64,000 bases of DNA, taken from positions 1,116,001 through 1,180,000 of the forward strand of contig NZ_RHIB01000001.1 in NCBI RefSeq assembly GCF_003710255.1, in the 5' to 3' direction. Below, in pieces: positions 26,329-34,144 of this stretch (within the stretch, counting starts at the first letter, position 1; every line of letters begins with the position of its first letter). The DNA comes from Alteribacter keqinensis (GTDB lineage Bacteria > Bacillota > Bacilli > Bacillales > Salisediminibacteriaceae). The position numbers and the translations under genes are program-made. Below the pieces are notes generated by a model. The model saw nothing but the letters and a program-made list of their open reading frames with translations. It did no database searches and was not told where the DNA came from.

Positions 26329-28599
26329 TTATTTGTGACCAAGCAGTTTTAACACGAGTGTTTTCGCATCTGCTGAGCCTGCATCGCCAAGATGGGCTCC
26401 CGCTGAACCGATGCACGATGGACATCCTTCTTCACACGGGCACGCCTTTACAAATGAAGCCGCTTCTTTCAATGTTTCGTTCAATTGTTTATACACCTGC
26501 TCTGAGAGTCCTATTCCTCCAGGATACCGGTCGTACAAAAAGACCGTAGGCTTCTCAGAATGAATTGCCTTCACCTGAGGTACGGCATGAAGGTCATTCC
26601 TGTCACACATGACTTTCACGCATGAAACATGCTGCCACACATGAGCAAGCCCCCCCAGAGCTTCCTCCAATGTCTTCTCGCCCCACTCCTTAACGAGAGA
26701 CTCAGGAAACGACAAGGCGACAGCCTGGGTATGAAGCTCCTGCTCCGGCAGATGGATCGGTCCTGATCCGATATTTTCAAAAGTCTCAAGCTTGATTTTC
26801 TTAAAAATCGTTGCCATCGCCGTTACCATCACGTCACCGAATTCCACATGACCGAATTCGGACTTTTTCTCTTCATCCACCTCAAGCACCTTTAAATTCA
26901 CAGCCAGGTTGGCATCGGTGTAATATTCTACATCCACTTCCCTTACAAAAGCTTTTTTCTCATCCCAGTCCAGGTATTCGACCTGATATTGTGTTCCCTC
27001 GTGAAGATAAATGGCCTCATCATGCAAAAGAGTGAGCGCACTGAACGTATCCATCTCCCCGATAACCCTGTGATTGGCCACATCACTCTGGTCGATAATG
27101 ACGACATTTTCCTGGGCTGCGGAGCGTAAGCTGATGTTATGTGCAGGGAAAGCGTCATTCATCCAGTAGAATTTATTCCGCTGGGTATGGAGGACACGTT
27201 CATCCACAAGGAAATCCAGCATTTCTTCTACATCGAGGCCGTCAAATGTACTGCCTCTTTCAAAAGGCAGCTCGTATGCTGCACATTTCAGGTGATCGAT
27301 TAAGATAATCAGGTTGTCCTTATTAATTCTCGCAGTCTCTGGTGACCCCCTGAAAAAGAAATCAGGATTTGAAAAAATGTACTGGTCTATCGGTGTAGAT
27401 GAAGCAACCATGATCACGACAGATTCATCCTGCCGTCGTCCTGCCCGCCCCGCCTGCTGCCAGCTCGATGCCACTGATCCCGGATACCCGGTCATGATAC
27501 ACACCTGAAGCTGGCCGATATCCACCCCGAGCTCCAGAGCATTGGTGCTCACGACACCAATGGTATCCCCTTTTCTCAGGCTTCTCTCAATCTCACGGCG
27601 CTGGTTTGGCAGGTATCCGCCTCGGTACCCGCGAATTTTGTTTTTATCGATGTCGTACTTTACAAGTTCCTGGAGGTGGCTTAATATGATCTCCACCCTC
27701 ACGCGGCTTCTGGCAAAAACGATCGTCTGAATGTTTTCCTTCAGAAACCGCGCTCCGAGCTCATTGACCATTTTTGTTGCCCCTGCCCGGATATTCAGCT
27801 GTTTGTTTACAATGGGAGGGTTATAAAAAACAAAATGCTTCTTTCCTCTTGGTGCCCCGTTATTATCAATCAGTGTCACTTTTTCACCGATCAGTTCCTC
27901 ACATAACTCCTCCGGGTTTGCAATCGTGGCTGACGTACAGATAAACGTCGGATTGCTTCCGTAGTAGGCACAGATTCTCTTCAAACGGCGGATAACGTTG
28001 GCCACGTGGGAACCAAACACCCCTCTGTACGTATGAAGTTCATCAATGACAATGGTCTCCAGGTTTTCAAAAAGAGAAATCCATTTCGTGTGATGTGGGA
28101 GAATTGCTGCGTGAAGCATGTCGGGATTGGTGATCACGATATGGCCGGCTTTTCTGACCACCTGCCGGATGTTGGCCGGCGTATCACCGTCATACGTATA
28201 GCTGTTCACATTTACATCTATATCATCAATCAGTTCATTGATTTCACTCTTCTGATCCTGAGCGAGGGCCTTGGTCGGAAATAAGTACAGCGCCCGGCTG
28301 TCGGGGTTATCAAGCTGTTTTTGCAACACAGGGAGGTTGTAGCATAACGTCTTTCCTGATGCTGTCGGGGTTACTGCAACCACGTTTTCTTTTTTGTTTA
28401 CAGCTTCGAATGCACTAGCCTGATGAGTATAAAGTTCCTTGATTCCCTTTCTCCCGAGGCCATCTTTTAAACGTCTGTCTATTGAGTCAGGATACGGCAC
28501 GGTCCGGGCCGCTTTTTCATCTATTTCATGCCAGTGAGTGACATTTTCATCTTGTCTTAATTCTTTTAGTATCGTATGTAAATCTTTTTTTCCAAACAT
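26329..28599 (-). CDS. mrfA: Mitomycin-repair helicase MrfA (YprA), DEAD/DEAH type
   Basis: 756 aa superfamily 2 helicase. Walker A TPTASGKT at 78-84, DELHT box near 190, motif VI region QAGRAGRR, and a C-terminal DUF1998-type metal site CPCEEGCPSC. Known: MrfA is a 3'-5' helicase that works with MrfB on mitomycin C lesions; the four-cysteine cluster is required. Start ATG 28599 behind GGAGGGGG; the 7-codon upstream extension covers the RBS. Monocistronic here, with the ger operon between it and mrfB. Confidence 0.92.
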   Translation of the reverse strand: MFGKKDLHTILKELRQDENVTHWHEIDEKAARTVPYPDSIDRRLKDGLGRKGIKELYTHQASAFEAVNKKENVVAVTPTASGKTLCYNLPVLQKQLDNPDSRALYLFPTKALAQDQKSEINELIDDIDVNVNSYTYDGDTPANIRQVVRKAGHIVITNPDMLHAAILPHHTKWISLFENLETIVIDELHTYRGVFGSHVANVIRRLKRICAYYGSNPTFICTSATIANPEELCEELIGEKVTLIDNNGAPRGKKHFVFYNPPIVNKQLNIRAGATKMVNELGARFLKENIQTIVFARSRVRVEIILSHLQELVKYDIDKNKIRGYRGGYLPNQRREIERSLRKGDTIGVVSTNALELGVDIGQLQVCIMTGYPGSVASSWQQAGRAGRRQDESVVIMVASSTPIDQYIFSNPDFFFRGSPETARINKDNLIILIDHLKCAAYELPFERGSTFDGLDVEEMLDFLVDERVLHTQRNKFYWMNDAFPAHNISLRSAAQENVVIIDQSDVANHRVIGEMDTFSALTLLHDEAIYLHEGTQYQVEYLDWDEKKAFVREVDVEYYTDANLAVNLKVLEVDEEKKSEFGHVEFGDVMVTAMATIFKKIKLETFENIGSGPIHLPEQELHTQAVALSFPESLVKEWGEKTLEEALGGLAHVWQHVSCVKVMCDRNDLHAVPQVKAIHSEKPTVFLYDRYPGGIGLSEQVYKQLNETLKEAASFVKACPCEEGCPSCIGSAGAHLGDAGSADAKTLVLKLLGHK

Positions 28600-28768
28600 G
28601 GGTCGTCCCCCTCCTAACACCCATTATAGCGAATGTACGTTTGCGTGGTAAAGAAAGAGATTGGTTGCATAGGCAAAATGGGTGGGAGTTCCTTGCGCGC
28701 AGATATCAGATTCTGTTATCTGCTGCCTCGCTGTTACATAAATTTTGTTTCAAACTTAATAAAAATGT

Positions 28769-28789
28769 CCCGTCCTATTACAAGACGGG
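28769..28789 (-). terminator. Terminator after the amber-interrupted gene
   Basis: CCCGTC / GACGGG stem, then ACATTTTTATT on the minus strand. It overlaps the final codons of the interrupted frame. Confidence 0.8.
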
Positions 28790-29143
28790 AACTCCTCTCT
28801 TTACCCTCCAAGATAATGATTCATACACTGGTTGATACTGCCGGTCATTGGAAGAATATCGCCGGCAGTTATTTATGTATTGCCGGTACAGGCTGTGCTG
28901 ATTTATCCGCTGTGCAGGGCCAAGTCCACCCGGTCCTGCACAAGGCTGTTGCCGCTGGGGCCAGTTATAAATTGGAGTAATTGGAAATCCCTACTGCTGT
29001 CCGAACGGCTGGACCCAAGGCGTCATTCCTCCCATGCGACCCCACTGCTGTGGTACTCCCGGCATGTAGATACTTGCGCCACCAATGCTCCCCATCTCCC
29101 CAAACCCTCCTGATGGAAATATTCTGTACGGTCTTGTATACAT
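28778..29143 (-). pseudogene. Pro/Gln/Gly-rich small protein gene interrupted by an in-frame TAG
   Basis: A 122-codon frame from ATG 29143 to TAA 28778 with a single amber codon at codon 51 (28991-28993), in the context CAG CAG TAG GGA, so a one-base change from CAG would restore it. The first half is MYTRPYRIFPSGGFGEMGSI... rich in G, P, Q and aromatic residues; the second half, in the same frame, continues GFPITPIYNWPQRQQ... with Gln, Tyr and Arg. A terminator closes the frame. Composition resembles spore-coat or YppG-like proteins, and yppG lies near mrfA in B. subtilis as I recall, but no homologue is confirmed. The RBS is weak. It might equally be a 50-aa protein ending at the TAG. Confidence 0.4.
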
Positions 29144-29292
29144 TCATCTATTGTCACTTCTGTTTTATCTTTGTATCAGGATACTGGTCTATAGAGTTAT
29201 CGGTGCACTTCTACACTGCATTTGGAATAAATTGAGGTCCGATAGTCCAAAACCTGTGCAATTGAACGGTAAATACCTTACAGTAAGAATCA

Positions 29293-30147
29293 TTATTCTC
29301 TCACTGCGGGAATGTTCAGCAGTTCCGAGACCGTCACAAATTCGTAGCCTTGGGCAAGCAGCTCAGGAATAATGATTCTTAAGGAATCCACTGTTTCTGT
29401 CCTGTCTGCTCCAGGACCTCCTCCGTCGTGCATAAGAATGATTGAACCTGGTTCAACCTGGCTGAGTACGTTTTCTGCAATTTCTTCTTCTGTGATCATC
29501 TGCCAGTCGAGTGAATCCACGTCCCACGCGATGACCGAATAATTCAGGTCAACCAGCTCTTCAACAAGTTCACGGTATAAAAAGCCGTAAGGAGCACGGA
29601 AAAGTGAAGTACGGAACCCTAAAATATCTTCCAGCACATCCTCTGTCCGGTTAACTTCGTCCACAAGGATATCCACATCCCCCTCTTCCACCAGATCAGG
29701 ATGCCAGTATGTGTGGTTTCCTATCTCGTGCCCTTCTTCAGCCATTCTTCTCACAAGGTCCGGATAGACACCTGATCTTACTCCCATCAAAAAGAACGTA
29801 GCAGGAACATTGTATTCCTTTAACACATCCAGAACAAGCGGGGAGAAATCAGGGTCTGGACCGTCATCAAATGTCAGGGCCACCCGGTTGGCTGTGTCAG
29901 GTCCTTTTACAAATACGAAATCGGGATATTCCTGCTGAAGTACCACATTGGATACAGGGTTCAGTTCCCTGACTTCTTCTTCAGGTCCTCCTTTAAGGGG
30001 AGGAAGCTCTTCCTTTTCCTTCGTCCACCACCACACAGATGATGAATCTCCCGGGTTTTCAGCCTGGGTCTTTATAAACCCTGCCGTCTGGAGAACAAAC
30101 AGGGCAGCGAAACTTAATAAAATCCTTCTAATAATCTTTTGCTTCAC
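29293..30147 (-). CDS. Polysaccharide deacetylase (CE4, NodB domain), exported
   Basis: 284 aa; N-terminal signal/anchor helix, then NodB homology: TFDDGPD (catalytic Asp and metal Asp), metal His pair in HTYWHPD, RAPYG, and LMHDG with catalytic His. Deacetylates chitin-like or peptidoglycan sugars outside the membrane; PdaB-like roles in spores are possible but not shown. The start is the GTG at 30147 (GAAGGAG 8 bases upstream), since the ATG 21 bases earlier precedes that RBS. Confidence 0.9.
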   Translation of the reverse strand: MKQKIIRRILLSFAALFVLQTAGFIKTQAENPGDSSSVWWWTKEKEELPPLKGGPEEEVRELNPVSNVVLQQEYPDFVFVKGPDTANRVALTFDDGPDPDFSPLVLDVLKEYNVPATFFLMGVRSGVYPDLVRRMAEEGHEIGNHTYWHPDLVEEGDVDILVDEVNRTEDVLEDILGFRTSLFRAPYGFLYRELVEELVDLNYSVIAWDVDSLDWQMITEEEIAENVLSQVEPGSIILMHDGGGPGADRTETVDSLRIIIPELLAQGYEFVTVSELLNIPAVRE

Positions 30148-30211
30148 AGTGTCAGCTCCTTCATGCATTGATACCGTTAGTTTCCAAAAAACGGATGATT
30201 CTATACAAGAA

Positions 30212-30237
30212 TACTCTGAGGCATGAGCCTCAGAGTA
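30212..30237. other. Perfect 10-bp hairpin without U-run
   Basis: TACTCTGAGG / CCTCAGAGTA with 6-nt loop in the promoter side of the deacetylase gene. No poly-T follows on either strand, so an ordinary terminator is doubtful. Confidence 0.5.
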
Positions 30238-30269
30238 CGCAATTCAGTTTAAGCAATTAGCAAACAATA

Positions 30270-30327
30270 AAAAAAGCCGCAATTACAGCTTCCCGGATCT
30301 TCAACTATTGCTACCCGTTAGCTGAAG
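30270..30327 (-). repeat. 3' element of GNAT unit, copy 1
   Basis: Directly after the GNAT stop codon, minus strand: GCTAACGGGTAGCAATAG, then TTGAAGAT, then GGAAGCTG-AATTGCGGCTTTTTTT, the last part able to fold as a terminator. Matches copy 2 at 31008-31062 over about 55 bp. Confidence 0.75.
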
Positions 30328-30331
30328 ATAG

Positions 30332-30865
30332 TCATCTATTATATTTAAGTAATGAATACACATATGTATCATATGCATCTTCGTTTTGATACATATAATC
30401 CCTTAGAACACCTTCTTTTAGAAATCCGACTTTAGTTAACAGCTTATTAGAAGCTTCATTATCTGTAAAGACAACTGCACCTATCCTAGTCAGGCCGAAT
30501 TCACTAAATCCGTATTCAATTACTTTAGATACCGCTTCGAAGGTATATCCCTGTCTCCATTGATTAGGATGTATCTCATAACCAATCTCTGCTCGTTTAT
30601 GTTTAGGGGACCAAGCATTAAAACCAATAGTCCCTATTATTCCTTTAGTTCCTTTTATTTCAATGCCCCAACGTATTCCTCTTTTCTCTTTGAAACTATT
30701 AGCAAAGAAATCAACAAATGCTTTTGCTTGTTCCATATTTTCTAAAGTATCTTGCCCATAATACTGTGTTACATTTTCATTTGAAAAACAAGCAAATATC
30801 CCTTCTGCGTCATCCCGTGATATTTCTCTGAGTACCAATCTTTCTGTCTCTAATGTTGGAAACAT
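30332..30865 (-). CDS. GNAT N-acetyltransferase, RimJ/RimL type
   Basis: 177 aa. N-terminal LETERLVLREIS and the acetyl-CoA region around RQGYTFEAVSKVIEYGF identify an Acetyltransf_3 protein; substrate unknown. ATG 30865 behind AGAAGGAGAGG. Lies in the AT-richer accessory segment with codon use more AT-rich than its neighbours, and is followed by a repeat also found after a decayed second GNAT gene, as in gene cassettes. Confidence 0.9.
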   Translation of the reverse strand: MFPTLETERLVLREISRDDAEGIFACFSNENVTQYYGQDTLENMEQAKAFVDFFANSFKEKRGIRWGIEIKGTKGIIGTIGFNAWSPKHKRAEIGYEIHPNQWRQGYTFEAVSKVIEYGFSEFGLTRIGAVVFTDNEASNKLLTKVGFLKEGVLRDYMYQNEDAYDTYVYSLLKYNR

Positions 30866-31007
30866 TCTTTCCCCTCTCCTTCTCAACCCTTTTTATGGAA
30901 CACATCTTCTTCAATAATCCTGCTCGTTAGTTCAATTAAAAATTGCATATCCTTATTGAAGGAATACCCCTTTTCATCTTAACATTATTTCCCATTAATC
31001 ATTCATA

Positions 31008-31062
31008 ATAAAAGTTGCATTTGCAGCTTCCTGAATCTTCAACTCTCGCACACGTTACTTCA
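31008..31062 (-). repeat. 3' element of GNAT unit, copy 2
   Basis: Follows the decayed GNAT gene: minus strand GTAACGTGTGCGAGAG, TTGAAGATTC, GGAAGCTGCAAATGCAACTT. Shares spacing and most bases with copy 1, more than a shared terminator alone would explain. Confidence 0.7.
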
Positions 31063-31070
31063 ATAAAAGA

Positions 31071-31320
31071 TTATAATTTCTTTTCAATAAGAGTTATGGA
31101 TAATTGTTCATTCACAATGACTTCTCTAATATTTTGAAATCAATTCTTTTTATAAAAACTAACAGCTGGGGTGCATTTTTAGAGCCTGTTGATACTTTTA
31201 TCGTTTCAACCTTGAACTTACTTTCCAGGAAATTTAATAGAAACTGTGCCATTCCTTTTCTAAAAAGGTTTGTGTACCCTTAGCCTATGAATATCAACTT
31301 CATCGTCAACTACTTTTATG
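31071..31320 (-). pseudogene. Decayed GNAT acetyltransferase gene (C-terminal part)
   Basis: Joined frames read VDDEVDIHRLRVHKPF, then stops, KRNGT, KFPG, VQG, then KCTPAVSFYKKN, FQNIREVIVNEQLSI, ending IEKKL. This is the acetyl-CoA-binding half of a small GNAT with several in-frame stops and shifts and no N-terminus. The region 30866-31007 upstream of the intact GNAT gene holds no other gene. Confidence 0.65.
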
Positions 31321-31377
31321 TTTTAAAAGTTCAAATATAAAAAAGCCTGCCTCGTTGAGAATGTATAAGGAATCATA

Positions 31378-31410
31378 AAGCCCTTAGAGACAGTTGATCT
31401 CCAAGGGTTT
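31378..31410. terminator. Hairpin downstream of charged-protein gene
   Basis: GCCCTTAGAGA / TCTCCAAGGGTTT stem with T-runs outside on the plus strand; lies 50 bp past the stop of the charged protein on the minus strand. Confidence 0.6.
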
Positions 31411-31460
31411 AATTTTTTATTATTTGGCTTTTCACTGGTTTTGTAATTCTGCTTCAAAGC

Positions 31461-31999
31461 CTAAGATTTTTTAGAGTTTTTTTCCTTGTCCTTCGCTTTC
31501 TTCTTAGGTTTTAGCTTTTGCTTGAAAGTTGATTTTTTCTTTTTAGAGCTAGACTCTACTTTCTTTCCCTTGTTATGATCTTTATCGTCTTTTTTCTTTT
31601 TCTTGTCTTTTTTCTTTTCATCCTTTGAATCTTGTTCTGACTCTTCAGTTTCTTCCTCTACCGGTTCTCCATCCGCTGATTCTTCTGACTCTTCTTCCTC
31701 TTGCTCTGGTTCTTCTTCAGGTTCCTCAGCGTCTTCCTGTTCTTCGGTTTCTTCTGCCGAATCATCCTCAATTGAGGCAGCAGCCTCTTGTCCACCTTTA
31801 TCATTTTCTGGTGATTCTGAATCATCTTCGTCTATAAACTCAATGCTCGTAACTAAGTTTAAATTGACAGCTTCTAAATCAGCCATTTCTCCTGTGTGGT
31901 AGTTATTCGAGAAACAATATCCTCTTTTGATTCTCCATCAATTTTCATTGTTTCGTAATGATCATTACCAAAGTGGAACCTCACGTTATAAATCGCCAT
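31461..31999 (-). pseudogene. Frameshifted gene: small folded N-terminus plus acidic and Lys-rich tail
   Basis: A start at 31999 with AGGAGG 8 bases upstream encodes MAIYNVRFHFGNDHYETMKI... and stops at 31874 after 41 residues. The frame one base back is open through the overlap (…NNYHTGEMADLEAVNLNLV) and runs to 31461 as 141 aa: a short ordered part, about 70 residues dominated by Glu/Asp, then about 45 dominated by Lys. The second frame has no RBS of its own (GGAG is 2 bases from its first ATG), so one gene broken by a single frameshift is the best reading. Sequencing error or programmed shifting are alternatives; no classic slippery heptamer is seen. No homologue recognised. Confidence 0.55.
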
Positions 32000-32204
32000 C
32001 TGACAAACCTCCTAGTTATTTTTATCTCTATCCATTTTAGGAACTACCTTTTTTTAAAAAAAAGATAAACGGAATGAACAAAAAAAGGGCTTTAGGATTA
32101 CAGGCTCATTTTTAGATTTCAATATATCTCCAAATTCAAGAAGGTAAATACCTAATTCTTGGTTAAAGAGATAAGCCAGTGGTATGAGTTCAAGTCTGAT
32201 TGCC

Positions 32205-32276
32205 TTACCGAAAACCTATGTATACCCCTCCTGCAATAACAACCGCATCCAGAATACTTACAATCGTCCATTTCAC
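32205..32276 (-). CDS. Possible 23-aa hydrophobic peptide
   Basis: GTG start 32276, GAGGGG 8 bases upstream; encodes MKWTIVSILDAVVIAGGVYIGFR, a single hydrophobic helix with charged ends. Could be a real small membrane peptide or the end of a lost gene. Otherwise 32000-32621 holds a hairpin at 32469-32514 and no supported gene. Confidence 0.3.
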   Translation of the reverse strand: MKWTIVSILDAVVIAGGVYIGFR

Positions 32277-32468
32277 CTGCTCTTCCCCTCATTTTGTTCT
32301 TTCATCAATAACCTTCAAAAGAACTCTGGTAAATGATGTTGTCATATAAAAAAACCGACAAAGATCTTAACACAGCCTTTTTAAAAAAGCGACTCCACTT
32401 TCATGGCCGGATCCCTCTAATTATTAGACGTAACAATATATGGAATGGCTACGGAAATAACAGAAAAA

Positions 32469-32514
32469 AGAGAGTGACTTATAAGGTGGCATTATACCTT
32501 AAAAGTCACTCTCT
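32469..32514. other. 12-bp perfect hairpin, orphan
   Basis: AGAGAGTGACTT / AAGTCACTCTCT with a second inner pairing AAGG / CCTT. No gene reads into it and no long T-run follows; may be the remains of a mobile element or an orphan terminator. Confidence 0.5.
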
Positions 32515-32621
32515 GAAGCAATGATCTGCTGTTCTTTTGAAAGCCCTCTATGAATGGTTCCTCGTGTTTGGCCAGCAGCGGGCGGAGCTATTTCCAGTCT
32601 GAACAGACAGCCTCATTTCGT

Positions 32622-33350
32622 CTATACGCCCCGCTGATCAGGATGCCATATGATTTTATGGAGCTGCAAACTTACTTTAACATTGGATAATTTGTGATAG
32701 AGGACTTTTTCTACGAGACGTTTTGGGGGCATGGACTCCCAGACTGGACTAAATAATACCTGACCGTCTTTATGATGCATTTCGATGACATCTTTCGCCT
32801 CAGTAAAATCCGTATCATTTGCAATGACAAATTTGATTTCATCCTGTTTTTTTAAAAGGTCAAAGTTTGACTCGATCATACGTTCCTTTTCACCGGATGC
32901 CGTCAATTTATAGTCCATCACGTAACGTGCTTTTTCATTTACAAGCGGATCAGACTTTCTGATTTCTTCAAAAGGAGCAAGATCGATTCCCCCATTCGTT
33001 TCAATGTGGATGTCTGTTATATGATCAAGCTCTGCCATCGCGGTCAACAGGGCTGCTGATTTTTTTCCGTGAATGAGCGGCTCCCCGCCGGTAAAACAGA
33101 TATAACGGCTTTCAAATTCCTTTATTCGTTCAATAATTTCACCGATCGTCGCTTCGAATTCAGGTTTTGCCGGAGCGTAACTGTATGGTGTATCGCACCA
33201 GTGACAGCGTAGGTTGCAATGAAAAACCCTGACAAATACCGTTGGAAATCCTGCCGCTGATCCTTCACCTTCCACAGTTTCAAAAATCTCCACCATTGGA
33301 AGGCGCCATTCCATAAACTCTTTTTTTGAGGGCAGTTTAAACTTACTCAT
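32622..33350 (-). CDS. queE: 7-carboxy-7-deazaguanine synthase QueE
   Basis: 242 aa radical-SAM enzyme converting carboxytetrahydropterin to CDG in queuosine synthesis. Cluster ligands in HCNLRCHWCDTPYSY (C-x3-C-x2-C), GGEPL motif CFTGGEPL, N-terminal substrate motif EIFETVEGEG. Its start overlaps queD by 8 bp. queC and queF are not in the window. Confidence 0.95.
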   Translation of the reverse strand: MSKFKLPSKKEFMEWRLPMVEIFETVEGEGSAAGFPTVFVRVFHCNLRCHWCDTPYSYAPAKPEFEATIGEIIERIKEFESRYICFTGGEPLIHGKKSAALLTAMAELDHITDIHIETNGGIDLAPFEEIRKSDPLVNEKARYVMDYKLTASGEKERMIESNFDLLKKQDEIKFVIANDTDFTEAKDVIEMHHKDGQVLFSPVWESMPPKRLVEKVLYHKLSNVKVSLQLHKIIWHPDQRGV

Positions 33351-33819
33351 GATCTTCCATCCATTCCCGCTTTAGGGACGCACAGCTTGTCGGCGTTTCA
33401 TAAAGAATCAACTCTTCAAGTCTCTGTCCTTCGGCTTTCAACCCTTCTTTTTCAAGAGACTGATCAAGCTGTTCCCAAATCCAGACGATCATATTTTCAG
33501 CAGTGGTATTCATATTCGGAAGAACCTCATTTAAATATCTGTGATCCAGTTTATCCTTGATTGTATATTCGTAAATGCGTTTTACATCACCGAAATCCAC
33601 ACTGATGCCGACTTCATTTACATATCCGCTTACGGTAATTACCAGTTTATAAGTATGACCGTGGAGGTTTTTACACTTTCCTTCATAACAATGAAGGTGA
33701 TGGGCAGCATCAAAGGTGAATTCTTTAGTAATTCCGACACGCCTATGATGATACTTCAATTCATTTCGGTGGATATCTTCTCCAAATTTTTCCACCTTTT
33801 TTGGTATTTTAAATTCCAT
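33343..33819 (-). CDS. queD: 6-carboxytetrahydropterin synthase QueD
   Basis: 158 aa, PTPS family, second step of queuosine synthesis from GTP. Zinc His residues in FDAAHHLHCYEGKCKNLHGHTYKL, catalytic Cys in the same segment, and LDHRYLNE. Start ATG 33819, ten bases after GGGAG; that SD is part of the preQ1 riboswitch. Frames that extend further upstream only translate the riboswitch. Confidence 0.95.
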   Translation of the reverse strand: MEFKIPKKVEKFGEDIHRNELKYHHRRVGITKEFTFDAAHHLHCYEGKCKNLHGHTYKLVITVSGYVNEVGISVDFGDVKRIYEYTIKDKLDHRYLNEVLPNMNTTAENMIVWIWEQLDQSLEKEGLKAEGQRLEELILYETPTSCASLKREWMEDHE

Positions 33820-33829
33820 ATTACACACG

Positions 33830-33876
33830 CTCCCTAGTTTTTTTGTCCAAAGAGGGGTGGGAATTGCGAACCCTCT
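33830..33876 (-). promoter_or_regulatory. preQ1-I riboswitch controlling queD-queE
   Basis: Minus strand: AGAGGG-TTCGCAATTCCCA-CCCTCT forms P1 and its loop, followed by TTGGAC, an A-rich AAAAAAACTA tail and GGGAG. This is the compact class I preQ1 aptamer (stem AGAGG/CCTCT, A-rich tail entering the minor groove, 3' GG pairing with loop C). As GGGAG is also the queD ribosome binding site, translational control is inferred. Confidence 0.85.
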
Positions 33877-34144
33877 TCTCAACTCGTATCATTTTAACAC
33901 GAATCCGTGAATGGGCAAGTCAGGTATTGTTTTCACAAAATTTTGTTCTGTGGTAAGATTGCCGCTCGCGATTTTTTACATCTCTATTGATCTCCGGCTC
34001 TGATAACCATTTTTCAAAAGCTGAGTGCGGCGTTCTCGTTCAGGAAAAAAGCCGGCCTGAAGCATTATCACAGCCTGTTTTTGTATAGTTTGTAAGAATT
34101 CCAACAAATACTATTCTGTATTAGCAATCAGAGGAGGACTTTAT

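Noticed and set aside
28633-28980. 115-codon plus-strand frame near mrfA
   Set aside because: Overlaps the opposite-strand amber-interrupted gene and its terminator; no RBS and no recognisable product.
30270-31062. GNAT units as a true integron
   Set aside because: No integrase gene or attI site in the window, and the 3' elements lack the full paired structure of attC; only a cassette-like layout is claimed.
31603-31902. 99-codon plus-strand frame rich in Ser
   Set aside because: Antisense of the Glu/Asp codon run in the charged protein; such mirror frames arise automatically, and there is no RBS.
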